This document shows positions 1 to 7,208 of a stretch of DNA of 11,149 nt, in pieces. The position numbers and the translations under genes are program-made. The stretch comes from Rhodospirillales bacterium Alpha_05 (GTDB lineage: Bacteria > Pseudomonadota > Alphaproteobacteria > Rhodospirillales > Rhodospirillaceae): contig LUYR01000057.1 of NCBI GenBank assembly GCA_001603335.1, positions 1 through 11,149 of the forward strand. The letters run 5' to 3'. A model generated the notes under the pieces. That model made no database searches, was not told the origin of the DNA, and saw only the letters and a list, made by a program, of their open reading frames with translations. The first letter of the stretch is position 1. The number at the start of each line of letters is the position of its first letter.

Positions 1-1
1 G

Positions 2-565
2 ATCCGCACCCACGGCCTGCTCGAAGGCCGCGCGGTCGCGGCGCGGGTCGCCGAATTGCTGGAGAGCGTCGGCCTGCCGCCCGCCCACGCCACGCGCTAC
101 CCGCACGAGTTCTCCGGCGGCCAGCGCCAGCGCGTCTGCATCGCCCGCGCGCTCGCCTGCAACCCCAAGCTGATCATCGCCGACGAGGCGCTCTCCGCCC
201 TCGACGTCTCGGTCCAGGCGCAGATCGTCAATCTATTCATGGAGCTCCAGGAGCGCCACGCGCTCTCCTACCTGTTCATCAGCCACGACATGTCGGTGGT
301 CGAACGGATCAGCCATCGCGTCGCGGTGCTCTACCTCGGCCAGGTGGTCGAGCAGGGCAGCCGCGCCCAGGTGTTCGAGACCCCGGCCCATCCCTACACC
401 CGCCGCCTGCTGTCGGCGGTGCCCACGGCAGACCCGACACGCCGCCGTGCCCACGTTTCCCTCGAAGGGGAAATCCCGAGCCCGATCCGCAAGGCCGGAG
501 ACGAGCCCGAAATCCTGACGCACCGGGAAATCGCCCCCGGCCACCTGGTGGCGGGCGCGGCCTGA
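2..565 (+). CDS. Peptide-type ABC transporter ATP-binding protein, 3' part
   Basis: This is the C-terminal 187 residues of an ABC ATPase that powers import through the permeases encoded downstream; the reading frame is open to the left edge, so the start lies outside the window. Visible in order are the ABC signature (FSGGQRQR, bases 113-136), Walker B with the catalytic Glu and D-loop (LIIADEALSALD), and the switch histidine in SHDMS. Walker A and the Q-loop must lie upstream. After HPYTRRLLSAVP comes the C-terminal extension typical of oligopeptide/dipeptide ATPases, ending EIAPGHLVAGAA. The cysteine-rich CxFxxRCP segment seen in many DppD/DppF/OppD/OppF proteins is absent. Such a tail also occurs in proteins where two ATPase domains are fused, so this may be the second half of a fusion; the sequence cannot decide. 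The next gene starts 22 bases after the stop, which suggests one operon. Confidence 0.93.
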   Translation: MRTHGLLEGRAVAARVAELLESVGLPPAHATRYPHEFSGGQRQRVCIARALACNPKLIIADEALSALDVSVQAQIVNLFMELQERHALSYLFISHDMSVVERISHRVAVLYLGQVVEQGSRAQVFETPAHPYTRRLLSAVPTADPTRRRAHVSLEGEIPSPIRKAGDEPEILTHREIAPGHLVAGAA

Positions 566-572
566 CAACCCT

Positions 573-577
573 AGGAG
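573..577 (+). promoter_or_regulatory. Ribosome binding site of the ABC solute-binding protein gene
   Basis: AGGAG lies 10 bases before the ATG at 588. It supports that start, which also places a good signal peptide at the N-terminus. Confidence 0.7.
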
Positions 578-587
578 ATCACCAGAC

Positions 588-2117
588 ATGAAGCGACAGA
601 CCATGCAGTCGGTTTTGATGGCGGCGACCATCGCGAGCGGTCTTCTCGTCGGGGTTCCCGCGTTCGCGGCGGGCACCCTCACCGTCTCCTCGCCGCAGGA
701 TCCGGGCAGCTGGGACCCGATCGACACCTTCCTGATCAACTGGGCGTCGGTCTCCACCAACATCTACGACGGCCTCACCTATCGCGGCCCGGACATGAAG
801 CTGGTGCCCGCGCTGGCCACCAAGTGGGAAGAGCTGGACGACGGCAAGCGCATCCGCTTCACCCTCCGGAAAGGCGTCACCTTCCACGACGGCGAGCCCT
901 TCGACGCCGACGCGGTGAAGTTCACCTTCGACCGCCTGCTCGGCGACGAAGGCAAGAAGGGACCGCAGCGCGCCAACTATTCGGTGATCGACAAGGTCGA
1001 GGTGATTTCGCCCGACGTCGTCGACTTCCACCTTTCCGCCCCCGACCCGGTGTTGCTCACCAAGCTCGCGGGCTACGGCGCGATGATCGTGCCGCCGAAG
1101 TACATCACGGAAAAGGGCGACGACTACTTCAACGCCCACCCGGTCGGCACCGGGCCGTTCAAATTCGTCTCCTACGAGCCCAAGATCGGCATCAAGCTCG
1201 AAGCCTATCCGCAGCATTGGGGCGGCGCGCCGAAGCTCGACAAGCTCGAATACCGCTTCATCGCCGAGCCCGCCACGGCGGTCGCCGAGCTCCAAGCCGG
1301 GCGCGTCGACATCGTGATTCCGCCGACCATCCCGGTGGGCATGCTGCCGACCATCGCGGGCGACGCCAAGCTCAAGGTGGTGAGCGTCGCCGGTCCGGGC
1401 GTCGACGCCCTGCGCTTCAACCCCAAGTCCGGCATCACCAAGGACGAGCGGGTGCGCCGCGCGCTGATCATGGCGGTCGACCGCGACACCATCATCAAGA
1501 CCATCCTCGCCGGGCAGGCCGAGCCGATCGCGAGCTTCCAGGGCGCGCGCTCGTTCGGCTACGACCCGTCGATGAAGCCCCTGCCGTTCGACCCGAAGCA
1601 GGCCAAGGCCTTGCTCAAGGAAGCCGGGGTGAAGCCGGGCGCGACGGTGCAGATCGACGTGCGCGGCAACGACGCGACGATGATCGAGGTCGCCCAGGCG
1701 GTTTCGGCCTATCTCGGCGCGGTCGGCGTCACCGCGACGATCAAGACCTACGAAACCAACGTGCTCCTCAACGACATCATCCCGGCGGGCAAAACCGGCG
1801 AGATGTTCCAGCAGAAGTGGGGCGGCTGGACCTTCGACTACGACAACACCGCGTATGCGATGTATCACACCGGGCAGAAGTGGAACCCCTACGACAGCGA
1901 CCCGAAGCTCGACGCGATGCTCGAATCCCAGCGGTCGATCACCGACCGCGCCAAGCGCGAGCAGATCCTCCAGCAGATCGCCCACTACGTCGCCGACCGC
2001 GTGCTCGAAATGCCGCTCTACAACAGCAACGCGATCTACGGCGTCAACAAGCGGGTGAAGAACTTCGAGCCCGCGCCGGACAACCGCATGCGCCTCAGCG
2101 GCGTCAGCGTCGAATAA
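588..2117 (+). CDS. ABC transporter periplasmic solute-binding protein, SBP_bac_5 family
   Basis: A 509-residue extracytoplasmic binding protein of the DppA/OppA/GsiB class, which captures a peptide or similar ligand in the periplasm and delivers it to the membrane permeases. The N-terminus is a Sec signal peptide: MKRQ, a hydrophobic stretch to about residue 24, then VPAFA-AG with likely cleavage after residue 27. There is no lipobox cysteine, so the protein should be soluble. The family hallmark for this class follows (WDPIDTF, then NIYDGLTYRG, LVPALATKWEE, and the FHDGEPFDADAVKFTFDRLL block near residues 100-125). Length is normal for the family. It sits between the ATPase and two permease genes, so it is the binding subunit of this importer. 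Ligand specificity cannot be read reliably; dipeptides, oligopeptides, glutathione, opines and some sugars are all bound by relatives. Confidence 0.95.
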   Translation: MKRQTMQSVLMAATIASGLLVGVPAFAAGTLTVSSPQDPGSWDPIDTFLINWASVSTNIYDGLTYRGPDMKLVPALATKWEELDDGKRIRFTLRKGVTFHDGEPFDADAVKFTFDRLLGDEGKKGPQRANYSVIDKVEVISPDVVDFHLSAPDPVLLTKLAGYGAMIVPPKYITEKGDDYFNAHPVGTGPFKFVSYEPKIGIKLEAYPQHWGGAPKLDKLEYRFIAEPATAVAELQAGRVDIVIPPTIPVGMLPTIAGDAKLKVVSVAGPGVDALRFNPKSGITKDERVRRALIMAVDRDTIIKTILAGQAEPIASFQGARSFGYDPSMKPLPFDPKQAKALLKEAGVKPGATVQIDVRGNDATMIEVAQAVSAYLGAVGVTATIKTYETNVLLNDIIPAGKTGEMFQQKWGGWTFDYDNTAYAMYHTGQKWNPYDSDPKLDAMLESQRSITDRAKREQILQQIAHYVADRVLEMPLYNSNAIYGVNKRVKNFEPAPDNRMRLSGVSVE

Positions 2118-2129
2118 CCACGCATCCGT

Positions 2130-2155
2130 CGCCGCCCCGGATCCCCGGGGCGGCG
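2130..2155 (+). promoter_or_regulatory. Intercistronic hairpin between the binding-protein and permease genes
   Basis: CGCCGCCCCGG (2130-2140) and CCGGGGCGGCG (2145-2155) form a perfect 11-bp GC-rich stem around the loop ATCC. No run of T follows, so it is not a classical intrinsic terminator. In binding-protein operons such hairpins often protect the 3' end of the upstream message or partly reduce read-through, giving more binding protein than permease. That role is inferred here. Confidence 0.6.
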
Positions 2156-2164
2156 CAGTCTTGC

Positions 2165-2171
2165 AAAAGGA
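2165..2171 (+). promoter_or_regulatory. Ribosome binding site that selects the GTG start of the first permease
   Basis: AAAAGGA ends 7 bases before GTG at 2179. The other in-frame candidate, TTG at 2161, has no comparable purine tract in front of it. The site therefore favours the shorter protein. Confidence 0.6.
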
Positions 2172-2178
2172 CCAGCCG

Positions 2179-3102
2179 GTGGCGGGATTTCTGCTCAAAC
2201 GCTTCGCCCTCGCGATCTTCGTGATGATCGTGGTGACGCTCGTGGTGTCGTTCGCGATCCGCATGACCGGCGATCCGGCGCTGATGCTGGCGCAGGGCTC
2301 GGGTTCGGTGACCGAGGAAGACCTGGTGCGCATCCGCGAGGGCCTCGGCCTCAACCAGTCGTTCGCGGCACAGTACTTCGCCTTCCTCAAGGGCCTGCTG
2401 ACCTTCGATTTCGGCCGCAGCTTCCTCGGCGGCACCCCGGTTTCGCTGCTGATCGCCTCGGCCCTGCCCGCGACGCTCGGCCTCGCCTTCGCCTCCCTCG
2501 CGGTGTCGATCGTGATCTCGATCCCCTTGGGCATCGCCGCCGCGGTGCATCGTGGCCGCTGGCCGGATCAGGCGATCCGCATCCTCTCCCTCGTCGGGTT
2601 GTCGTTCCCCAACTTCTGGCTCGCGACGATGCTGGTGCTGCTCTTCGCCATCGTCGTCAACTGGCTGCCGCCGTCGGGCATGGAGGGCTGGCAGAGCTTC
2701 GTCATGCCCGCCGCGACCATGGGGATCATCCTCACCGCCACCAACGTCCGCCTGGTGCGCACCGCGATGCTCGATATCCTCGGCTCGCAGTTCATCATGG
2801 TGACGCGCGCCAAGGGCCTGAGCGAGCGGGTGGTGCTCTACAAGCACGCGCTTCGCAACTGCGCCATCCCGCTCATCACCTACTTCGGCCTGCAATTCGG
2901 CGGATTGCTCGGCGGCATCGTCGTGGTCGAGCGGGTGTTCAACTGGCCGGGGATGGGCACCCTCGCCTTCGACGCCATCGGCGCGCGCGACTATCCGGTG
3001 CTCCAGGCGGTGATCTGCGTGCTCTCGCTGCTCATCGTTCTCGTCAATCTCGCGGTCGACATCGCCTATGGCCTGATCGACCCGCGCATCCGCACGGAGT
3101 GA
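2179..3102 (+). CDS. Peptide-type ABC transporter permease, DppB class
   Basis: A 307-residue inner-membrane subunit forming half of the translocation pore. The N-terminus FLLKRFALAIFVMIVVTLVVSF is the usual first membrane helix of DppB/OppB proteins. A periplasmic loop follows (GDPALMLAQG, RIREGLGLNQ, FDFGRSF), then about five more helices. The cytoplasmic EAA loop that contacts the ATPase is visible at residues 210-227 (RAKGLSERVVLYKHALRN), and the protein ends VDIAYGLIDPRIRTE, as is normal for the class. I chose GTG 2179 over TTG 2161 because of the ribosome binding site spacing; the longer form would add six polar residues (MQKDQP). The next permease begins 4 bases after the stop, so the two are cotranslated. 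Confidence 0.93.
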   Translation: MAGFLLKRFALAIFVMIVVTLVVSFAIRMTGDPALMLAQGSGSVTEEDLVRIREGLGLNQSFAAQYFAFLKGLLTFDFGRSFLGGTPVSLLIASALPATLGLAFASLAVSIVISIPLGIAAAVHRGRWPDQAIRILSLVGLSFPNFWLATMLVLLFAIVVNWLPPSGMEGWQSFVMPAATMGIILTATNVRLVRTAMLDILGSQFIMVTRAKGLSERVVLYKHALRNCAIPLITYFGLQFGGLLGGIVVVERVFNWPGMGTLAFDAIGARDYPVLQAVICVLSLLIVLVNLAVDIAYGLIDPRIRTE

Positions 3103-3106
3103 GCCG

Positions 3107-3931
3107 ATGCGCTTCCGCAGCCTCGAATTCATCTTGGGCGCGATCCTCGTCGGCGGCATGGGCCTCGCGATCCTGCTCTCCGGCCTGCTCTTCCCCGACG
3201 GCGGCGAGGGGATCAACCTGATGGCCCGCCTCACCCATCCCTTCGTCACCGCCGCCCACCCCCTCGGCACCGATCCGCTCGGCCGCGACGTGCTGGCGCG
3301 GGTGATCGTCGGCGGCAAGATTTCGCTCAAAGTCGGGGCGTTCTCGGTGGCGGGCGCGGTGGTGGTGGGCGTGGTGATGGGCCTGGTCTCGGGCTACTAC
3401 CGCGGCATATGGGACGTGATCGTGATGCGCTTCGCCGACGTGCAACTGGCGCTCCCCTTCATCCTGATGGCGATCACCTTCATCGCCATCGTCGGCAGCG
3501 GCCTCACCAACACCATCATCCTGTTGATCGTCTCGCAATGGGTGCAATACGCGCGGCTGGTGCGGGGCTCGGTGCTGGCGCTGCGCGAGCGCGAGTTCAT
3601 TTTGGCCGCCCGCGCGATCGGGGTGAAGGACTGGGCGATCCTGTTCCGCCACCTGCTGCCCAACCTCATCGGCCCGGTGATCGTGCTGATGACCTTGAAC
3701 GTCGCCAACAACATTCTTTTGGAAAGCAGCCTCACCTTCCTCGGCCTCGGCGTCGACCCGATGATCCCGAGCTGGGGCGGAATGCTTGCCGATGGCCGCA
3801 CCTACCTTCAGAATGCTTGGTGGGTCAGCGTGTTTCCGGGTTTGGCGATCCTTCTCACGGTACTGGGTCTCAATCTTCTCGGCGACTGGCTGCGGGACAG
3901 CCTCGACCCCACCGGGAGGACATCGCGATGA
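3107..3931 (+). CDS. Peptide-type ABC transporter permease, DppC class
   Basis: A 274-residue inner-membrane subunit that pairs with the preceding permease. After the first helix (residues 8-28) it has the DppC/OppC landmark HPLGTDPLGRDVLAR (51-65), then five further hydrophobic segments. The EAA loop AARAIGVKDWAILFRHLLPN spans 167-186. The C-terminal block SSLTFLGLGVDPMIPSWGGML and the ending GDWLRDSLDPTGR are typical of the family. A GGAG site at 3096-3099, inside the previous gene's end, sits 7 bases before the ATG. The stop codon overlaps the next gene's ATG as ATGA. The length is at the short end for the family, with a compact N-terminus, but no domain is missing. Confidence 0.94.
   Translation: MRFRSLEFILGAILVGGMGLAILLSGLLFPDGGEGINLMARLTHPFVTAAHPLGTDPLGRDVLARVIVGGKISLKVGAFSVAGAVVVGVVMGLVSGYYRGIWDVIVMRFADVQLALPFILMAITFIAIVGSGLTNTIILLIVSQWVQYARLVRGSVLALREREFILAARAIGVKDWAILFRHLLPNLIGPVIVLMTLNVANNILLESSLTFLGLGVDPMIPSWGGMLADGRTYLQNAWWVSVFPGLAILLTVLGLNLLGDWLRDSLDPTGRTSR
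3914..3920 (+). promoter_or_regulatory. Ribosome binding site of the M14-like peptidase gene
   Basis: GGGAGGA lies 7 bases before ATG 3928, within the last codons of the permease gene. It fixes the peptidase start although the same frame is open for about 500 bases further upstream inside the permease gene. Confidence 0.75.
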
Positions 3932-5655
3932 CCCAACCCCTGCTCGAACGCAGTTTCCCCTCCACCCTCGACGCCCTGGTCAAGGAATTCAGCGAAAAAC
4001 CGGGTTCCCGTCTTGAAGCCTGGGTGTTCGCCGACGTCGCCAGCCGCCGCGCCGCCGAAGCCGAGCTCAAGGCCAAGGGCGTCGAAGCGCGCATCCGCTC
4101 GGCGTTCAAGCCGCTGGTGCACGCGTTCCTCGAAGACATCCCCACCGACGAAATCGCGATCGCCCGAGTCGCCTATCCGCAGCATCCCGGCTGCCTGCCC
4201 GGTCGCTTCCTCGTCGAGGCGTACCCCCTCGCAGGCCTGCTGCCCGAGGCCGAGGTGCGCTTCAGCGCCGGCACCGAAACCCCGTTCACCTACGAACTCA
4301 CCCTCACCGACACCCACGGCCACACCGACGAGATCCGCGTCTTCGCTCCCAATCACGAGCACACCGACGCGGTCGGCGAGCCGCAGGTTTCCCCCACCGG
4401 CTGGCTGCGCGCCACCCTGCCCGACGGCACCAGCCGCGACGAACGCCTGGAAACCGACGTCGAGCGCCTCTACGCGGCGGCGGTCGCGGCGGCGGCGGAG
4501 TGGGAAGCGCCGGAAGACGGCTTCAACCAGTTGCGCGTCGCCGCCACCCTGCCCTGGCCCGACCAACCGCTCGGCGTCGGCGACGAGGCGATCCGCTACG
4601 GCGAAATCCTCCACGAAGACCTGTATTTCTCGCTGCTCGAAGTCTTCCAGACCCAATCCGGCCTGAGCCTCGGCGATCGCACCCTCCAGCCCGGCCAGAT
4701 CGCCCCGGCGATCGCGATCATCCCCGGCGCGCCCAAGGTGCGGGTGAGCGTGCGCGCGCTGTCCAACGCCGAGGCGGAAGGCCCGGCGCAGGACCTCGCC
4801 GCACCGCAAGAACCCCTGCCGCCCGCGCAGGTCGCCGCCGAACTCGCCAAGGTCGGCGGCAGCGCCTTCGGCGCGGCGACGGTGAGCGGCCGGGAGGTCT
4901 GGGGTCGCTATATTTCCGGCACCGACGCGGCGGTGATGATCTCGGGCGGCCAGCACGCCAACGAACCCTCGGGCATCGTCGGCGCGTTGCGCGCGGCGCA
5001 GGCGCTGGCCCAGCAGGACGGCGCGCACTTCACCGTCCACCCGCTCGAAAACCCGGACGGCTACGCCCTCTATCGCGAGCTCATCGCCCTCTCGCCCGGC
5101 CAGATGCTGCACGGCGCGCGCTACACCGCCCTCGGCGACGACCTCGAATACCGCGCCACCCAACCGCGCTACGAATCCGAAATCCGCGACCGCGCCCGCG
5201 CCCTCGCCGCCCCCAACTTCCACATCAACCTGCACGGCTACCCGGCGCACGAGTGGAGCCGCCCGTTCACCGGCTACGTGCCGCGCGGCTTCGCGATGTG
5301 GATGCTGCCGCGCGGGTTGTTCTTCATCCTCCGCCACCACTCCGCCTGGAGCGGCGCGGCGGAGCGCCTGATCGACAAGGTCACCCGCCGCGTCGGCGCG
5401 GCGCTGCCCGAGGTGCTGGAGCTGACCGCGCGCCAACGCAAGCTCGCCCACCCCCACGCGTCGGAGCCGGGGACCCGGGTGGTGAACGGTTTCTGCTGCC
5501 AGATCTCGGTGGACGACGCGATGCCGACGCCGTTGAAGCTCACCACCGAATACCCCGACGAAAGCCTGCGCGGTCCCGCCTTCGCCCTCGCCTGCAAGGC
5601 GCAGGAGGAAACCACGCTGGCGGCCTACGAGGCCTATCAGAAGATCGTCGGGTAA
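3928..5655 (+). CDS. M14-family zinc carboxypeptidase-like protein, ABC-transporter-linked
   Basis: A 575-residue predicted metallopeptidase with no signal peptide or membrane helix, so probably cytoplasmic. The C-terminal half matches the M14 zinc carboxypeptidase plan. The HxxE zinc pair is H343/E346 in GGQHANEPSG. NPDGY (375-379) lies in the substrate-binding region. A third zinc histidine is likely H436 in FHINLHGYPAHEW (H432 and H441 are alternatives). A candidate catalytic Glu is E541 in TTEYPDES. The first 300 or so residues match no domain I recognise. They include an Ala-rich helix (about 183-191) and a segment (199-278) that may pack on the catalytic domain. Translation is coupled to the permease by an ATGA overlap, so it probably processes the imported peptide or conjugate, as a carboxypeptidase or an amidase acting on an unusual bond. 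Family assignment is fairly firm; the substrate is unknown. Confidence 0.82.
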   Translation: MTQPLLERSFPSTLDALVKEFSEKPGSRLEAWVFADVASRRAAEAELKAKGVEARIRSAFKPLVHAFLEDIPTDEIAIARVAYPQHPGCLPGRFLVEAYPLAGLLPEAEVRFSAGTETPFTYELTLTDTHGHTDEIRVFAPNHEHTDAVGEPQVSPTGWLRATLPDGTSRDERLETDVERLYAAAVAAAAEWEAPEDGFNQLRVAATLPWPDQPLGVGDEAIRYGEILHEDLYFSLLEVFQTQSGLSLGDRTLQPGQIAPAIAIIPGAPKVRVSVRALSNAEAEGPAQDLAAPQEPLPPAQVAAELAKVGGSAFGAATVSGREVWGRYISGTDAAVMISGGQHANEPSGIVGALRAAQALAQQDGAHFTVHPLENPDGYALYRELIALSPGQMLHGARYTALGDDLEYRATQPRYESEIRDRARALAAPNFHINLHGYPAHEWSRPFTGYVPRGFAMWMLPRGLFFILRHHSAWSGAAERLIDKVTRRVGAALPEVLELTARQRKLAHPHASEPGTRVVNGFCCQISVDDAMPTPLKLTTEYPDESLRGPAFALACKAQEETTLAAYEAYQKIVG

Positions 5656-5659
5656 CGCC

Positions 5660-6268
5660 TCAGCGCGAGGTGGCGATGCCGATGCCGAAGGCGACGAACA
5701 GCGCCCCGGTGACGCGCTCGATCGCGCGGCGCGCCCGCATGTAGCGCGCCCGGATCGCCTCGAGGCCGAAGCTCCAGCACAGCAGGCCGTACCAGACGCC
5801 CGAGATCGTCACCATCAGCGCGATCGCGGTCAGCCCGGCGGACAGCGGCGCCTCGCGCGGCATCGTCGCGGCGAAGATCGTGGCGACGAACGCACCGCTC
5901 TTGGGATTGGAAAGCTGGGTCATCAGGCCGCGGCGGAACGCCCGCCAACGCGACCGCCGCCCGAACTCCAGCGGATCGCCCATCGGCACCGCCTTCTTCA
6001 GCAGCAGGCGCGCGCCGAGATAAACGATGTACGCGCCGCCCGCGATCTTGAGGCCGAGGTAGACCCACGGCGCACTGCTGAACAGCAACCCCACGCCGAA
6101 GTACCCCGCCGCGCCCCACATCGCGGTGCCGACGAGAACCCCGCCGACCGTCCAGGCCGCGACGCGGCGCGAGCTATCCAGCACCGAGCCGGTGATCAGC
6201 AACACGTTCGGCCCCGGCGTCGCCACCGCAACCAACCACAACGCCGCAAACGCCACCACCGATGTCAT
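5660..6268 (-). CDS. LysE/RhtB-family amino-acid exporter
   Basis: A 202-residue inner-membrane protein that probably exports an amino acid or related metabolite. It shows the LysE-superfamily landmark ATPGPNVLLI (16-25) after the first helix and LSNPKSGAF (119-127) in the central part. Hydrophobic segments lie at roughly 4-16, 38-62, 68-90, 126-136, 146-168 and 187-200, a usual layout and length for the family. I place the start at ATG 6268: GAGG lies 8 bases upstream, whereas the in-frame GTG at 6277 has its purines directly against the start codon. The gene converges on the peptidase gene with only 4 bases between stop codons, leaving no room for separate terminators. Export of amino acids released by that peptidase is an attractive idea but rests only on adjacency. 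Substrate is not predictable. Confidence 0.92.
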   Translation of the reverse strand: MTSVVAFAALWLVAVATPGPNVLLITGSVLDSSRRVAAWTVGGVLVGTAMWGAAGYFGVGLLFSSAPWVYLGLKIAGGAYIVYLGARLLLKKAVPMGDPLEFGRRSRWRAFRRGLMTQLSNPKSGAFVATIFAATMPREAPLSAGLTAIALMVTISGVWYGLLCWSFGLEAIRARYMRARRAIERVTGALFVAFGIGIATSR

Positions 6269-6300
6269 CGAGCCCACCTCGCGAAAAGCCGGAGAATCCT

Positions 6301-6330
6301 GATGTGAACCGGTCGCTCTTCGGCGTCAAG
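6301..6330 (-). promoter_or_regulatory. Possible promoter of the LysE-type gene
   Basis: On the minus strand CTTGACG (6330-6324) is a good -35 element. A 16- or 17-base spacer leads to a poor -10 (TCACAT or CACATC). It lies upstream of the gene's ribosome binding site. The weak -10 keeps confidence low. Confidence 0.35.
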
Positions 6331-6335
6331 CGGCC

Positions 6336-6364
6336 TCGACAGGCCTCGGCCATCGGCTTAGCCT
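6336..6364 (+). promoter_or_regulatory. Possible promoter of the enoyl-CoA hydratase-family gene
   Basis: TCGACA (6336-6341), one mismatch from TTGACA, is followed after 17 bases by TAGCCT, a weak -10 match. A small inverted repeat GGCCT-CGAC-AGGCC (6332-6345) overlaps the -35 and could be an operator. Transcription would start near 6371, shortly before the ribosome binding site. This is tentative. Confidence 0.28.
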
Positions 6365-6381
6365 GAATCCACCGAGACACC

Positions 6382-6387
6382 AGGGGG
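6382..6387 (+). promoter_or_regulatory. Ribosome binding site of the enoyl-CoA hydratase-family gene
   Basis: AGGGGG lies 7 bases before ATG 6395 and supports that start. Confidence 0.6.
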
Positions 6388-6394
6388 AACCACC

Positions 6395-7180
6395 ATGACC
6401 GAAGACCCGTACGTCCTCAGGGAAACCACCAACGGCATCGCCACCCTCACCCTCAACCGGCCGCAGGCGCGCAACGCCCTCTCGCTGCCGATGCTCGAAG
6501 CCATCGCCGCCGCGCTCAAGGCGGTCGCCGCCGACGCGAACGCCCGCGTCGTGGTGATCAAAGGCTCCGGCCCCGCCTTCTGCGCCGGGCACGACCTGAA
6601 GGAAATGCAGGCGCAATCCTTCGACCGCGCCTACGCCAACCGCCTGTTCTCGCTCTGCGGCGAAGTGATGGAAACCGTCGTCACCCTCGCCAAGCCGGTG
6701 ATCACGCAAGTCCACGGCATCGCCACCGCCGCCGGGTGCCAACTCGTCGCCAGCTGCGACCTCGCCATCGCCGCCGCCGGAACCCGCTTCGCCACGCCGG
6801 GGGTCAACATCGGCCTGTTCTGCTCCACGCCGATGGTCGCCCTCACCCGCGCCGTCGCGCCCAAGCACGCGCTCCACATGCTCCTCACCGGCGACGCCAT
6901 CGATACCGAAGCCGCCTTCCGCATCGGCCTGATCAACGAAATCGCCGCACCGGAAGCCCTCGACGCCAAAGTCGCCGAACTCGCCGCCAAACTCGCGAGC
7001 AAATCCCCCCTCACCCTCGCCATGGGCAAACGCGCCTTCCAACGCCAGGCCGACCTGCCGCTCGCCGACGCCTACGCCTATACCGCCAAGGTGATGACCG
7101 ACAACCTCCAGGCCCACGACGCCCAGGAAGGCATCTCCGCGTTCATCGACAAACGCCACCCGGAGTGGACGGGGGCATAA
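6395..7180 (+). CDS. Enoyl-CoA hydratase/isomerase (crotonase) family protein, ECHDC3-like
   Basis: A 261-residue crotonase-fold protein of normal length, expected to bind an acyl-CoA thioester in the cytoplasm. Family features: LTLNRPQARNALS (18-30), the first oxyanion-hole segment PAFCAGHDLKEM (60-71), and the second, GIATAAGCQLVASCDLA (108-124). Where rat enoyl-CoA hydratase has Glu144 and Glu164, my hand alignment puts Gln116 (AGCQL) and Gly136 (FATPGVNIGLFCST). Both general acid/base glutamates are therefore missing. The GVNIGLFCSTP block resembles the ECHDC3 subgroup, which shares this loss. Simple hydratase activity is doubtful; isomerase, hydrolase or another acyl-CoA reaction is possible. 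It appears to stand alone: divergent from the exporter, convergent with the phosphatase, with a structured repeat directly behind it. Confidence 0.9.
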   Translation: MTEDPYVLRETTNGIATLTLNRPQARNALSLPMLEAIAAALKAVAADANARVVVIKGSGPAFCAGHDLKEMQAQSFDRAYANRLFSLCGEVMETVVTLAKPVITQVHGIATAAGCQLVASCDLAIAAAGTRFATPGVNIGLFCSTPMVALTRAVAPKHALHMLLTGDAIDTEAAFRIGLINEIAAPEALDAKVAELAAKLASKSPLTLAMGKRAFQRQADLPLADAYAYTAKVMTDNLQAHDAQEGISAFIDKRHPEWTGA

Positions 7181-7208
7181 AAAAGGCCAGGGCTCTGCCC
7201 TGGACCCG

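Noticed and set aside
579..2534. A 651-codon open frame on the minus strand opposite the binding-protein gene
   Set aside because: It lies antisense to a clear SBP_bac_5 gene, is composed of low-complexity Arg/Val/Gly/Asp-rich protein, and has no recognisable domain. Long antisense frames are expected at this G+C content.
3409..3927. In-frame extension of the peptidase upstream of ATG 3928
   Set aside because: It overlaps the second permease gene in another frame and reads as Arg/Pro/His-rich noise. ATG 3928 has a GGGAGGA site at proper distance and forms an ATGA overlap.
4472..4499. GCGGCGGTCGCGGCGGCGG repeat-like tract
   Set aside because: It encodes the Ala-rich helix of the peptidase (about residues 182-191) and reflects codon use in a high-G+C gene, not an independent repeat.
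3808..5457. A 549-codon minus-strand frame opposite the peptidase gene
   Set aside because: It has repetitive Gly/Ala/Val/Arg composition and is antisense to a gene with zinc-site motifs. There is no domain and no convincing ribosome binding site.
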